Source: Betaproteobacteria bacterium (GTDB lineage: Bacteria > Pseudomonadota > Gammaproteobacteria > Burkholderiales > Burkholderiaceae). From it: DNA of 35,745 bases. The notes under the pieces are model-generated. The model saw only the letters and a program-made list of their open reading frames with translations. It was not told the origin of the DNA and did not search any database. Numbering within the stretch: position 1 is the first letter of the stretch; the number at the start of each line of letters is the position of its first letter. The translations under genes were made by a program, and so were the position numbers. The DNA is taken from contig RFMZ01000255.1 in the NCBI GenBank assembly GCA_009927445.1, forward strand, positions 1-35,745. Reading direction: 5' to 3'. This document shows, piece after piece, positions 1-8,093 of the stretch.

Positions 1-1
1 G

Positions 2-217
2 GCCAGTGGCTTAGGATTAATCCAGGTAGCTGAGTTTTATGCCAGTCAGATGATTGCAACCGGTCAACTAGTGAAGGTGTTAGAGTCCTCTCGGGCGAAG
101 GGGTATGATATTTCGGTAGTATTTCCACAGCTCAAAAACGTACCCCCAAAACTTCGTGTTTGGATTGATTTTTTAGTTGAGATATTTACTGAAGTTTCTT
201 GGCAGCGAAAGTCATGA
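2..217 (+). CDS. LysR-family transcriptional regulator, C-terminal fragment (cut by window edge)
   Basis: The reading frame is open from base 2 to a TGA at 215-217 and encodes 71 residues. The fragment has the typical end of a LysR effector-binding domain: a Gly-Leu-Gly-Leu stretch, then a phenylalanine-tyrosine-alanine segment, a 'G-x-L-V-x-V-L' strand, and the late motif PPKLRVWIDFLVE, which closely follows the family's 'hPxKhRhFIDFL' signature. The DNA-binding helix-turn-helix lies outside the window. Its stop is only 7 bp from the stop of the convergent metallo-hydrolase gene. Such regulators often control adjacent catabolic genes, so the molybdenum-hydroxylase operon to the right is a possible target; that link is inference. 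Confidence 0.85.
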   Translation, partial: ASGLGLIQVAEFYASQMIATGQLVKVLESSRAKGYDISVVFPQLKNVPPKLRVWIDFLVEIFTEVSWQRKS

Positions 218-224
218 CTTGGAT

Positions 225-1187
225 TTATGGCTCAAGAGGATACGTTTTTTTATCCTCTGCAAAAAGGACTTTCCCCGAATAAATACTGCCTATAGATTTG
301 ATTACTTGATCTTTAGCCCGGTCAACGATGGGCATGATGTGGCTCAAAACAAGTTGTTTGACCTGAGCCTCATGAGCAATTTTGCCAATCATTTTTGGCG
401 GGGTGTGACGATTGCTACTTTGCGCAGTTGAGCCGGCATCGTCCAAGATAGCACAATTAAAAACAAGTAGGTCAGCATTTTTTGAGAGTTTAATTAAATT
501 GTCTTGCGCGCTTGGATTTGTGTCACCAGAGAATACGATGCTACGGCCTTGGTAATCAAACCGGTAAGCCACTGATGGTGTTGGTCCATGGTTTGTACCA
601 ATAGTGGTTACTTTTAAGCCTTGCTGGTCATAAATGACTAGTAATTGCGTATCTAAACCAAATGGCAGGTCTGTTACTATAAATTTTTCAGGGGTTCCAA
701 AGCTTGGCTGATAGGCAAAAATACCACCTGGCCCAAACATTTGAGCTATAAATTGGTTGGCACTCGGATGGCCAATATTTTCCTTCGGACCAAAAACGTT
801 GAAGGTAATTGTGCCTGTTCGGCCTTGCGCCCTAGTTTTTGCTAGAGCAGGAAAATCTGCAGAGTGATCAATATGAAAATGCGTAAAAAAGATCAGTTCA
901 AGTTGATCAATATTTAACTTTAATTCGCCGCTACGAACAAATGCACCTGAACCGGCATCGACCAGGACAACTGCTTTCCCGTTGATTAAAAGGATATTAC
1001 TTGATGAGGCTCTTCCTTCGGCTCGCGGGCCGCCAGAACCTAAAACCAGTAATTCTATAGGACTATTCGAAGGAAGGGGTGTTTGCCCGTAGCTAACATT
1101 TGAGAAAAAACTATAGACGAGTATTAATTGAAGTAGCTTACAAAAACGGCGGTACCAGCAACTCCAATTTTTGAAGTGTTTGATCAA
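225..1187 (-). CDS. Secreted metallo-beta-lactamase-fold hydrolase
   Basis: This is the last gene of a minus-strand operon after the cupin. The metal-binding motif HFHIDH sits at residues 103-108, counted from the start chosen here, and later histidines fit an MBL hydrolase (a 'GTNHGPTPS' stretch, 'FSGDTNPS', and 'LSHIMP' near the C-terminus). The overall pattern resembles ribonuclease Z / arylsulfatase-like MBL proteins. A basic, hydrophobic N-terminus ending in Ser-Tyr-Gly-Gln looks like a signal peptide, so the enzyme probably acts in the periplasm. I chose a TTG start 4 bp after the cupin stop, because the longer in-frame extension (to 1289) would overlap the cupin gene by almost 100 bp. 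The length is then 320 aa. The substrate cannot be told from sequence. The Shine-Dalgarno is weak, so the exact start is uncertain. Confidence 0.8.
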   Translation of the reverse strand: MIKHFKNWSCWYRRFCKLLQLILVYSFFSNVSYGQTPLPSNSPIELLVLGSGGPRAEGRASSSNILLINGKAVVLVDAGSGAFVRSGELKLNIDQLELIFFTHFHIDHSADFPALAKTRAQGRTGTITFNVFGPKENIGHPSANQFIAQMFGPGGIFAYQPSFGTPEKFIVTDLPFGLDTQLLVIYDQQGLKVTTIGTNHGPTPSVAYRFDYQGRSIVFSGDTNPSAQDNLIKLSKNADLLVFNCAILDDAGSTAQSSNRHTPPKMIGKIAHEAQVKQLVLSHIMPIVDRAKDQVIKSIGSIYSGKVLFAEDKKTYPLEP

Positions 1188-1191
1188 GAAT

Positions 1192-1479
1192 TTAAATCTT
1201 CGGAAAACGTCTTGCCGCCCAGTAAATAGTACCCTGTGAACCGTATTTTTCTGCATGAGGGGTCTCAGGCTCCATAGTAAAAGTATCACCTACTTGGAGG
1301 TGTTGGGTATCATCCCCGCGGGTAAGCCACATCTCCCCTTGAGCAACTACTGCGTGCACAGCAAATTCATGGGTATGGGTCTGACTTACAGAGTTAGGCT
1401 CCCAGGTACGAATCGATACGCCGTCATAGCCTAGGGCACTCGTTTTTTCAGTAAATTCTGCTAAGGTAGGTAAGGACAT
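1192..1479 (-). CDS. Small cupin-domain protein
   Basis: This 95-aa protein is a single cupin barrel. The first cupin motif is visible as 'HTHEFAVHAVVAQGEMWL', with the metal-binding His-x-His and a later His. The second is around 'GDTFTMEPETPHAEKYG', with a conserved Pro-His. It starts with ATG 20 bp after the stop of the molybdopterin-binding subunit and ends 4 bp before the MBL gene, so it is almost certainly cotranscribed with both. Small single cupins of this kind can be metal-dependent enzymes, sugar-type binding proteins or sensors. I cannot assign a reaction. Its position suggests a role accessory to the hydroxylase pathway, which is inference. Confidence 0.82.
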   Translation of the reverse strand: MSLPTLAEFTEKTSALGYDGVSIRTWEPNSVSQTHTHEFAVHAVVAQGEMWLTRGDDTQHLQVGDTFTMEPETPHAEKYGSQGTIYWAARRFPKI

Positions 1480-1499
1480 ATCTAATCCATCAAGAAAAG

Positions 1500-3740
1500 T
1501 TAAGTTTTGGTAAGTGAATTTTTAATCCGAGTCGGACTTAAGGGTAAATCATAAACTCTTTTACCGGTTGCTGCAGCCACGGCATTAGCGATAGCTGCAC
1601 CACCTGGCCCTTGCGAACCTTCGCCAACCCCAACCGACTTTTCGGATGGGCGGTTAATCAGTTCGACTTCGATTTCAGGAACATCCTCAAAACGTAAGAT
1701 TGGATAATCTCCCCAGGAGCTGTTTTTGATCTGGGTTTTATCAAACTGAACTTCTTCAAAGATAGTCCAACTAGCAGCTTGAATCAGTCCACCCTCAATT
1801 TGATTTTTAAAGCCATCTGGATTAATAATTAAACCAGCATCTGCCACACTATAAAAATGAGTCACGCGAACCTTGCCAGTGGTTGGATCAATTTCGACAT
1901 CAGCGACTGCGGCGTTCCATACTTGTAGATTTTTATACTGAGCAAAGGCAAATCCTCGACCATATAATTTGCCATTTTTCTTCGCAGATAATTGCTTCGG
2001 ATTCCATTTGGCTAGCAGAGCTGTTTTGGTTATCACGTCCCGTGCTCGTTGATTATCCATATGCTTTAATCTGAATTCAACGGGATCCGTATTGGCTGCT
2101 TTAGCGAGCTCGTCCATCATGGATTCGATGGCAAATACATTTGCATAAGCGCCTAGAGTACGCAGTGCTGATGCCCGAATCGGCATTTCTTCAATTAAAT
2201 GGTTTACAACTTTTTGATTTGGGAAGTTGTAAAGCGGAATCGCATTGCGGTGTGTGCCGCCACCAGGAAGGGGTATATTGGTTATTGGTGAGGGCTTTTG
2301 AGGATCATTGAGATACCAACTCGTAAATAAATTATTGCCTGTTTTTGCGCCGGGACGGGTACTGTGGGTGTTACTCCACAGTTCAAATTGCCAGTCGACA
2401 ATTTTTCCTGATTGATCTAGGGACGCGGCAACTTTCATGCTCATAGCACTACCAAAGGGTTCCCACTTCATTTCTTCCTCACGCGTCCAGTGCATGCGGA
2501 TTGGCTTTTCTGGAAACGCGCGGGCAACAAGGGCGGCGTCAAGGGCTACGTCATCGGCGCCACTTTGGCCATACATACCGGATCCCTCAGTATGAATACA
2601 GATAATTTTTTCTGGGGGCATACCAAGTGCTTTGACTAGGTCAGTTTGGAGTGGGTACATCCCTTGGCTATGGGTATAAATCTTCATAACTCCCTGATTC
2701 ATAATCGCAAGAGCGCAAGATGGGCCGATACTGCCATGCATGATGAATGGTTTAGTATATTCTCCGACCAGCGTTTTAACAGCTGGATTACTGGGGTTTG
2801 ATTTAATAGCATGCTCAGTAACTACGCCGTTTATTTTCTTCATTGACGCATACCAGTCCTTATAAGAAGCTGGCAAATCATTTTTCAACTCCCATTTAGC
2901 GAGACTTTTTGCTAAGTCAAGCGCTTTGATGGCCTGTTCCTCACGTTTTGCGACTACAGCTAAAAAGCTACCATCTCGAACAAGCCCGACTACTCCGGGG
3001 AGAGCTTTGATTTTGACTTCATCAATACTCAGTAGTTGTGCTCTTGGTGCGGGAGGACGAACTACGCGGGCGTGGAGCATCCCGTGCATTCGCATATCTT
3101 GCACATAAGCTGCACCCCCTGAAACCTTCGCGGGGATATCCACGCGCGGAACGGAGATACCAATATAGTGATGAGCAGAAGCATCTTTGGGTTTGTATTT
3201 CAGATTAGCCCGTTGGTTTAAAAGCTTATCTTCTGTTAAAGACCAGTAGCTAGTTGATTGGCCGCTTTTCGCAAGAATATTGCCATCCGATACTCGGAGT
3301 TCAGACTGCGGCACGCCAAGTTGCGTAGCAGCTTTTTCGAGGAGGGTACCTTTGGCTTGGGCACAGGCATAACGTAGGGCAAGGCCACCGAATTCTACCG
3401 ATTGACTTCCGGAAGTAACGCCTTCATCTGGGGAAAGTCCAGTAGTCGTTGGGATCATTTCAATTCGATTGATATCTAGATCGAGTTCATCGGCAACAAT
3501 TTGCTTTAAAGCCGTTGTGATACCTTGACCAAATTCAACTTTGCCTGAGTAGACTGTGACTATCCCTTTCGGGTTAATGTATAGCCAACTATCGATTTGA
3601 GGATTGCCGGCAAGGCTGCCTGGCAGTGGAGGCGTCGTATTATTTTGTGCGAGCAATGCTGGTACCGAGCTAAAGCCGATTACAAGGCCAGTTGAGTGCT
3701 TTAGAAAAAGGCGGCGTGAGTTTTTTAAGGGGGCGTTCAT
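1500..3740 (-). CDS. Molybdopterin-binding large subunit of a xanthine-oxidase-family hydroxylase (isoquinoline 1-oxidoreductase / aldehyde dehydrogenase type)
   Basis: At 746 aa this is the usual size for IorB-like subunits, which hydroxylate N-heterocycles or oxidise aldehydes using a molybdopterin cytosine dinucleotide cofactor. A twin-arginine motif, SRRLFLK, at residues 8-14 followed by a hydrophobic stretch predicts Tat export of the folded, cofactor-loaded complex to the periplasm. Family landmarks include 'GKVEFGQGI' near residue 65, 'GMYGQSGADDVALDAALVAR' and the C-terminal 'GVGEGSQGPG', whose Glu707 is in the position of the catalytic base. The ATG overlaps the stop of the [2Fe-2S] gene (ATGA), with an AAGGAG ribosome site in that gene's end, so the subunits are translationally coupled. 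No cytochrome c subunit, which some relatives use as electron acceptor, is encoded nearby. Family assignment is secure; the substrate is not. Confidence 0.92.
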   Translation of the reverse strand: MNAPLKNSRRLFLKHSTGLVIGFSSVPALLAQNNTTPPLPGSLAGNPQIDSWLYINPKGIVTVYSGKVEFGQGITTALKQIVADELDLDINRIEMIPTTTGLSPDEGVTSGSQSVEFGGLALRYACAQAKGTLLEKAATQLGVPQSELRVSDGNILAKSGQSTSYWSLTEDKLLNQRANLKYKPKDASAHHYIGISVPRVDIPAKVSGGAAYVQDMRMHGMLHARVVRPPAPRAQLLSIDEVKIKALPGVVGLVRDGSFLAVVAKREEQAIKALDLAKSLAKWELKNDLPASYKDWYASMKKINGVVTEHAIKSNPSNPAVKTLVGEYTKPFIMHGSIGPSCALAIMNQGVMKIYTHSQGMYPLQTDLVKALGMPPEKIICIHTEGSGMYGQSGADDVALDAALVARAFPEKPIRMHWTREEEMKWEPFGSAMSMKVAASLDQSGKIVDWQFELWSNTHSTRPGAKTGNNLFTSWYLNDPQKPSPITNIPLPGGGTHRNAIPLYNFPNQKVVNHLIEEMPIRASALRTLGAYANVFAIESMMDELAKAANTDPVEFRLKHMDNQRARDVITKTALLAKWNPKQLSAKKNGKLYGRGFAFAQYKNLQVWNAAVADVEIDPTTGKVRVTHFYSVADAGLIINPDGFKNQIEGGLIQAASWTIFEEVQFDKTQIKNSSWGDYPILRFEDVPEIEVELINRPSEKSVGVGEGSQGPGGAAIANAVAAATGKRVYDLPLSPTRIKNSLTKT

Positions 3741-4195
3741 GCTAACTCCTTAGAGGCTAATTGAATAGCTTTGATGATGCGAGTATGAGTACCGCAGCGA
3801 CAGAGGTTGCCGTTCAGGGCAGATTTAATTTGGCGAACAGTGGGTTTTTTATTTTTATCTAATAATACTTTAGCGCTCATCATCATACCGGCAATACAAA
3901 ACCCACATTGCACGGCTTGTTCGGTAATAAAGGCTTTATTTAACGCCGATAAAACGCGGTCGTTTTTATAGGATTCAAGCGTTGTGATGTTACTTTTTAC
4001 GCTCCCGACTGGAGTAACGCAGGATCGCACGGGGTTACCGTTAATAATTACAGTACAAGAGCCACATTGGCCGGCACCACAACCATATTTCGCAGAATTA
4101 ATATCGCAGTCATTTCGCAGTGCGTACAGCAAAGGGGTATTGGCATCAGTATCGACGGATTGCATCGTGCCATTGACTTGGATTTGAATTGTCAT
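3737..4195 (-). CDS. [2Fe-2S] small subunit of the molybdenum hydroxylase
   Basis: This 152-aa two-cluster ferredoxin subunit is of the IorA / CoxS type. Cluster I (plant-type) ligands are Cys39, Cys44, Cys47 and Cys59. Cluster II ligands are Cys97 and Cys100 ('QCGFC') plus Cys132 and Cys134 ('LCRCGTHTRI'). It passes electrons from the molybdenum site of the large subunit. It has no signal peptide, which fits co-export on the Tat signal of its partner. An excellent Shine-Dalgarno (AAGGAG) lies 5 bp before the ATG. The gene ends in a 4-bp overlap with the large subunit. The 176-bp gap upstream, towards the CoxG-like gene, probably holds the operon promoter. Confidence 0.95.
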   Translation of the reverse strand: MTIQIQVNGTMQSVDTDANTPLLYALRNDCDINSAKYGCGAGQCGSCTVIINGNPVRSCVTPVGSVKSNITTLESYKNDRVLSALNKAFITEQAVQCGFCIAGMMMSAKVLLDKNKKPTVRQIKSALNGNLCRCGTHTRIIKAIQLASKELA

Positions 4196-4238
4196 GTGAT
4201 CTCCTTGATATTAATTATTTTTTTAAGATTGTTTATTA

Positions 4239-4293
4239 AACCATAGTTCTAAATTGATTAGTAATTTTTTCTGTACTGAAACATGGTTCTAAA
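4239..4293. promoter_or_regulatory. Pair of 15-bp direct repeats, candidate operator of the Mo-hydroxylase operon
   Basis: Two copies of a 15-mer, AACCATAGTTCTAAA at 4239-4253 and AAACATGGTTCTAAA at 4279-4293, agree at 13 of 15 positions. They are exactly 40 bp apart, close to four helical turns. They lie 44-98 bp upstream of the [2Fe-2S] subunit start, where a regulator of this operon would bind. No consensus sigma-70 promoter is obvious beside them. Binding of the adjacent LysR-type regulator is only a guess. Confidence 0.4.
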
Positions 4294-4295
4294 AC

Positions 4296-4324
4296 ATAGC
4301 CAATCGCGATTAATTTTTGGCTAT
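4296..4324 (-). terminator. Inverted repeat downstream of the CoxG-like gene, possible terminator
   Basis: ATAGCCAA at 4296-4303 pairs perfectly with TTGGCTAT at 4317-4324 across a 13-nt loop. On the minus strand it follows the CoxG-like gene by about 47 bp and is followed by only a short T run (GTTTTAG), so it is a weak intrinsic terminator at best. It could equally be part of the regulatory region for the next operon, because the repeated 15-mers begin right after it. Confidence 0.35.
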
Positions 4325-4371
4325 CTTAATTAGTTTGGATACTTTTTGCCACTTAGATCTGTCGGGTGTTT

Positions 4372-4995
4372 TTATTTTAAGAATACATGAACTGCTAGCG
4401 TTCCTATGACACCGACACCCGCGGCAATAATTAACCACCACGCTGGCACCATTGTGCCGGGGGTTGAGCCAGACGATTCTGCTGAGTTTTTAGCAAACGT
4501 ATTCTCAGAAGATTCTTCTTGGTTTTGACGGTCTACTGGCGTTGGTTGAATGCCTGTACCACCAAGCTCTTGATTAAATGCCTTAAAAAAATCATCAGAC
4601 ATTTTTTTTGCAACGCTGTCGATTAGACGGGAGCCAATTTGAGCTAATTTACCCCCCACATGCGCTTTTGCAGAGTAACTTAACTCTGTCCCGTGGGGAA
4701 CGGTTTTAAGGGTCACGGAAGAAGATCCTTTACCAAAGCCAACTGCGCCACCTTGACCTTCAAAAATGAGGACGCATGACTCAGGCGGTTTTGCTTCTGT
4801 TACTTGTAGGGTGCCACTAAATTTGGCTTTCAATGGACCAATGGCTGTCGTAATTTTGACTTTAAAAAGATCTGGACTCGTTTGTTCAACGGATTCACAA
4901 CCAGGTAGACACTTTTTGAGTACATCGGGATTATTTAGGGCATCCCAAACCTGTTCTTGGGTTGCTGGGATGGTTTGTGAGCCTAATATTTCCAT
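4372..4995 (-). CDS. CoxG-like SRPBCC protein with C-terminal membrane anchor
   Basis: This is a carbon monoxide dehydrogenase subunit G (CoxG) family protein, a START/SRPBCC fold often encoded with molybdenum hydroxylases and thought to help their membrane recruitment or maturation. The N-terminus 'MEILGSQTIPATQEQVWDAL' followed by 'NNPDVLKKCLPGCESVE' is the family hallmark, and the family motif 'GPLKAKFSG' follows. After a Ser/Glu/Asn-rich linker there is one hydrophobic helix, roughly residues 182-204 (WWLIIAAGVGVIGTLAVHVF), ending in Lys. This would tether the protein to the membrane with its domain in the cytoplasm. I used the ATG at 4995 (207 aa). A TTG 57 bp upstream would add a stretch that does not look like the family. 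Family confidence is high; the exact role here is inferred from context. Confidence 0.88.
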   Translation of the reverse strand: MEILGSQTIPATQEQVWDALNNPDVLKKCLPGCESVEQTSPDLFKVKITTAIGPLKAKFSGTLQVTEAKPPESCVLIFEGQGGAVGFGKGSSSVTLKTVPHGTELSYSAKAHVGGKLAQIGSRLIDSVAKKMSDDFFKAFNQELGGTGIQPTPVDRQNQEESSENTFAKNSAESSGSTPGTMVPAWWLIIAAGVGVIGTLAVHVFLK

Positions 4996-5339
4996 GTGGA
5001 TACTTTCTGGGTGAGTTACCGTATTTGGGAGATTTTGTAAGTATTTATCCAATTATCCTATTTTTTTGATATTTTCCAAAAATCGCATTCGATGCAGGTT
5101 TTATTGTGAGCAAGTGATATGATTCATGCCAGCCACATATAGAAAATACAATGCGCCAAACTAAGACAGGAGATCCTAATTTACACGACAATATTCATTT
5201 GTCGGTTCGGTGTCGGCGCCGCTATGCTACAGCTAAAAGAGCTGCAGGCTTGTATCTGGAGCATGGAAAAAATTAGTTTAGCGCAGCAAAGAAATGACAT
5301 AGCAGTAGAAACCAAGATTTACTATCATAGGGGTATTTC
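4996..5339. other. Divergent intergenic region between coxG-like gene and D-2-hydroxyacid dehydrogenase
   Basis: This region of about 340 bp should hold promoters for both flanking genes, but I could not pick out a consensus pair. It contains a 6-bp stem (CGACAA 5186-5191 with TTGTCG 5199-5204). A 41-codon frame at 5151-5276 lacks a ribosome site and is probably chance. No tRNA or other RNA gene was seen. Confidence 0.4.
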
Positions 5340-6305
5340 ATGAATATTGTAGTGTTAGATGATTTTGAGAAGAATTTAGTATTAGTCAAAGAGCATCCGG
5401 TGATTGCTAGTGCAGCATCAATGACTGTGCACCATCAGCCGTTGGAAGGTAAGGCGCTTTTAGAGGCGGTTTTGCCAGCCAATATTTTGGTTTTAATGCG
5501 TGATCGGACGCCCTTGAAGAAGGATTTAATTGATCAATTACCTAACTTGAAATATGTAATTTTTACCGGTAATCGTAATTTAGCGATTGATTATGGCGCT
5601 TTAAAAGAGCGTAATATTCCGGTTAGTTTTACGGAGTTTGGTCCCTCGAAAGAGACAACTGTTGAAATCACATGGACTTTAATTTTAGGGGCTTACAAAC
5701 GGCTGATTGAGCAAAATCAGTTGGTCAAGGACGGTTTGTGGCGAAACGCGTATTCCGTGATGCCACCTTTGCATGGCGAGCGTTTGGGTGTTTTAGGGTT
5801 AGGGGCAATTGGTGGGCGAGTTGCGCAAGTAGGTTTGGCCTTTGGCATGGACGTTGTTACTTGGAGTCCGCATATGACTCCGGAAAGAGCTGCGGCCAAG
5901 GGTGTTAAGGCGGTGAGTTTAGAAGAATTATTATCAACTTCCCGGATTGTTACCTTGCATTTAGTTCCTGGCGAGGGGACTAGGTATTTAATGGATGCCA
6001 AGCGTCTTGCAATGATGCGGCCAGACAGCCTTTTGGTCAATACTTCTCGTTCCGCTTTGATTGTGACGTCAGATTTACTTGCGGCCTTGAAGATGCAGCG
6101 TCCTGCGATGGCAGCTTTAGATGTCTTTGATGTTGAGCCACTCACTCTTGCTGATCCGATTACGCAGGTCCCTAATTTATTAATTACACCCCATTTAGGG
6201 TTTGTATCGCAACCTGTTTTTGCAAAGATGCGTGAAGGTCTGGGGATGGCGATTGCGGCATTTTTACAAAATCAAGCAATTGTTAATGAGGTCAAGCCAA
6301 CCTAA
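5340..6305 (+). CDS. D-2-hydroxyacid dehydrogenase family protein (NAD-dependent)
   Basis: This 321-aa protein of the formate/glycerate dehydrogenase fold reduces 2-keto acids or oxidises D-2-hydroxyacids with NAD(P). The nucleotide-binding motif GLGAIGGR is at residues 153-160. The catalytic triad is visible as Arg237 (NTSRSAL), Glu266 (DVFDVEP) and His285 (ITPHLG). The fold is complete and the length is normal. The ATG is preceded by a GGGG ribosome site. It is transcribed divergently from the CoxG-like gene and precedes modA by about 200 bp, so it is probably a separate unit. Similar genes act on phosphoglycerate, glyoxylate or hydroxypyruvate. None can be chosen from sequence alone. Confidence 0.9.
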   Translation: MNIVVLDDFEKNLVLVKEHPVIASAASMTVHHQPLEGKALLEAVLPANILVLMRDRTPLKKDLIDQLPNLKYVIFTGNRNLAIDYGALKERNIPVSFTEFGPSKETTVEITWTLILGAYKRLIEQNQLVKDGLWRNAYSVMPPLHGERLGVLGLGAIGGRVAQVGLAFGMDVVTWSPHMTPERAAAKGVKAVSLEELLSTSRIVTLHLVPGEGTRYLMDAKRLAMMRPDSLLVNTSRSALIVTSDLLAALKMQRPAMAALDVFDVEPLTLADPITQVPNLLITPHLGFVSQPVFAKMREGLGMAIAAFLQNQAIVNEVKPT

Positions 6306-6511
6306 GGGATTTGTTAATTGAGGTTAAAAAACAGTTTTGTACATAGGTGGGATCTCTTGGGCAGATTGAATCAAATCATGATTTCTTCTATGCTTTGGTA
6401 GTGTGATTGGTGCATAATTTTTGTGGGAATGGTGGCTGCTAAATGGCTGTATTGCATCTAGGCGAATCATTCTTTAATTGAAAGCTAATGCTGTGAAATT
6501 AGGTAAATGAG

Positions 6512-7375
6512 ATGAAACTTCTTCAAATTATCTTGGCACACTTCTCTGAATTTTTGCTCATTCGGCCTAGACACCTTTTTCTGCAACGAACTATATTTCT
6601 GGCCTTACTGAGTTTTAGTCTATCTACGGAGTTATGTATTGCTCAGGTCCAGATGAAAGATACGAAGCAGCAGCGGATTCTAATTGCAGCAGCGTCAGAT
6701 GTGCGCTACGCCCTTGACTTGATGATTGCCAATTACTTTAAAGAAACTGGTCAGGCGGTAAAGGTTAGTTACGGGTCGTCTGGAAATTTTTACCAGCAAA
6801 TCATGCAAGGTGGGGATTATGATATTTTGATGATGGCTGATGAGCAGTATATTTTTAGGTTAAGTGAGCAACGAAAAACGCTAGATCAGGGTGTCGTGTA
6901 TGGTCAGGGGCGATTGGTTTTATTTATTCCAAAGCCTATTTTAGAGAAGTGGCCAAATTTACTAAGCCCGAATTTATTGGAATTTGGTAATGCTCTAAAA
7001 GATGGTCGGATTCGGAGTTTAGCGATTGCCAATCCAGCTCATGCACCTTATGGTGTAGCGGCAGAGCAAGCATTAAAAAGTGCCCAGTTATGGGAAATCG
7101 CAGTACCAAAGCTTATTTTGGGCGAGAATGCTAGTCAGGCCACTCAATTTGCAATTTCTGGATCTGTGCAAGGGGGATTGATTCCGTTAGCACTTGCTAA
7201 ACACTCTACAGTGCAACAAAAAGGCGGATATGTTTTGATTCCCCCAAGTACACATCTGCCTCTTATTCAACGGATGGCTTTAACTCCAGCAGCCAGTCGC
7301 GGCGCTAAAGAATTTTATGTGTATTTACAGACTGAAAAAAGCCAGAAGATTTTTAAAGAGTTTGGTTTTGAATAA
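6512..7375 (+). CDS. modA: Molybdate ABC transporter, periplasmic binding protein ModA
   Basis: ModA captures molybdate in the periplasm and delivers it to ModB. After an unusually long N-terminal region, a hydrophobic signal peptide ends around 'STELCIAQVQ', and the mature part opens with the family start 'ILIAAASDVRYALDLMI'. The ligand-site segment 'VSYGSSGNFYQQI' follows, then 'GGDYDILMMAD' and 'ANPAHAPYGVAAEQAL', all characteristic of ModA. At 287 aa it is slightly long because of the N-terminal extension; a shorter start inside it cannot be excluded. The ATG has an AGG ribosome site upstream. modB follows after 42 bp and modC overlaps the end of that region, so this is a standard modABC operon. 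Confidence 0.92.
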   Translation: MKLLQIILAHFSEFLLIRPRHLFLQRTIFLALLSFSLSTELCIAQVQMKDTKQQRILIAAASDVRYALDLMIANYFKETGQAVKVSYGSSGNFYQQIMQGGDYDILMMADEQYIFRLSEQRKTLDQGVVYGQGRLVLFIPKPILEKWPNLLSPNLLEFGNALKDGRIRSLAIANPAHAPYGVAAEQALKSAQLWEIAVPKLILGENASQATQFAISGSVQGGLIPLALAKHSTVQQKGGYVLIPPSTHLPLIQRMALTPAASRGAKEFYVYLQTEKSQKIFKEFGFE

Positions 7376-7417
7376 AGTACTTTTGCTGACAATTACTATG
7401 CATGAGTGGAGATCTTG

Positions 7418-8092
7418 ATGGATTGGCAGGCCTTTCGCTTATCGTTGTTTTTGGCATGTTTGACAGCGATTATTTTGATTCCCATGGGGGTGTTGCTGGC
7501 GCATTATTTAGTCCGAAGCTCTAGTTGGCTAAAACAATTTCTGGAAGCTGGCTTGACATTACCATTAGTATTGCCGCCGACCGTTCTTGGTTACTATTTA
7601 TTAGTTGGTTTTGGAAATACCGGTTTTTTAGGGAGTTGGTTTTATGAGCTCACTGGTAATTCGATTGTTTTTTCTTTTTTTGGAATTCTCATCGCTAGCT
7701 TAATCGTTAACATACCTTTTGCATTTATTCCGATTCAAAGAGCCTTTGAGGCGATTCCGATTGAGCTTCGCGACGCAGCAGCGACCTGCGGTTTAAATCC
7801 TCTCAAGCGTTTATGGATCATTGAGTTACCACTAGCATGGAAAGGTATTTGTAGTGCTACTGTCATGACTGTTGCGCATACTATTGGTGAGTTTGGAGTT
7901 GTGTTAATGGTTGGCGGCAATATTCCTGGGCAAACCAGAACTTTATCGATAACAATATATGATCGAGTACAGGCGCTTGATATGGATGGTGCCGGAGTGA
8001 TGTCATTTTGTTTACTATTATTTTCATTTGTAACGCTTTTATTAAGTCAAATACTCAATCGAAAAAGTGTTGTTCGTGGGGTGGCACACTAA
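7418..8092 (+). CDS. modB: Molybdate ABC transporter permease ModB
   Basis: ModB is the membrane channel that receives molybdate from ModA. The 224-aa chain has about five to six hydrophobic segments. Family landmarks are 'PLVLPPTVLGYYLLVGFG', 'IPIQRAFEAIPIELRDAAATCG' (the EAA loop that contacts the ATPase) and 'HTIGEFGVVLMVGGNIPGQT'. I chose the ATG at 7418, which has GGAG six bases upstream, rather than the in-frame GTG at 7406. The stop is directly followed by the ModC start, with one base between them. Confidence 0.94.
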   Translation: MDWQAFRLSLFLACLTAIILIPMGVLLAHYLVRSSSWLKQFLEAGLTLPLVLPPTVLGYYLLVGFGNTGFLGSWFYELTGNSIVFSFFGILIASLIVNIPFAFIPIQRAFEAIPIELRDAAATCGLNPLKRLWIIELPLAWKGICSATVMTVAHTIGEFGVVLMVGGNIPGQTRTLSITIYDRVQALDMDGAGVMSFCLLLFSFVTLLLSQILNRKSVVRGVAH

Positions 8093-8093
8093 A

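Noticed and set aside
1188..1289. Longer N-terminus of the MBL-fold hydrolase overlapping the cupin gene
   Set aside because: It would be out of frame with the cupin over about 100 bp, and the extra residues lack signal-peptide or family features. The TTG at 1187 fits the operon spacing.
5151..5276. A 41-codon frame (MRQTKTGDPN...) in the coxG / D-2-hydroxyacid dehydrogenase gap
   Set aside because: It has no ribosome site and no recognisable similarity, and a frame of this length is expected by chance in 340 bp.
6373..6384. 12-bp palindrome AAATCATGATTT upstream of modA as a ModE operator
   Set aside because: It does not resemble the known ModE consensus, there is no ModE gene in the window, and 12-bp AT-rich palindromes occur by chance.
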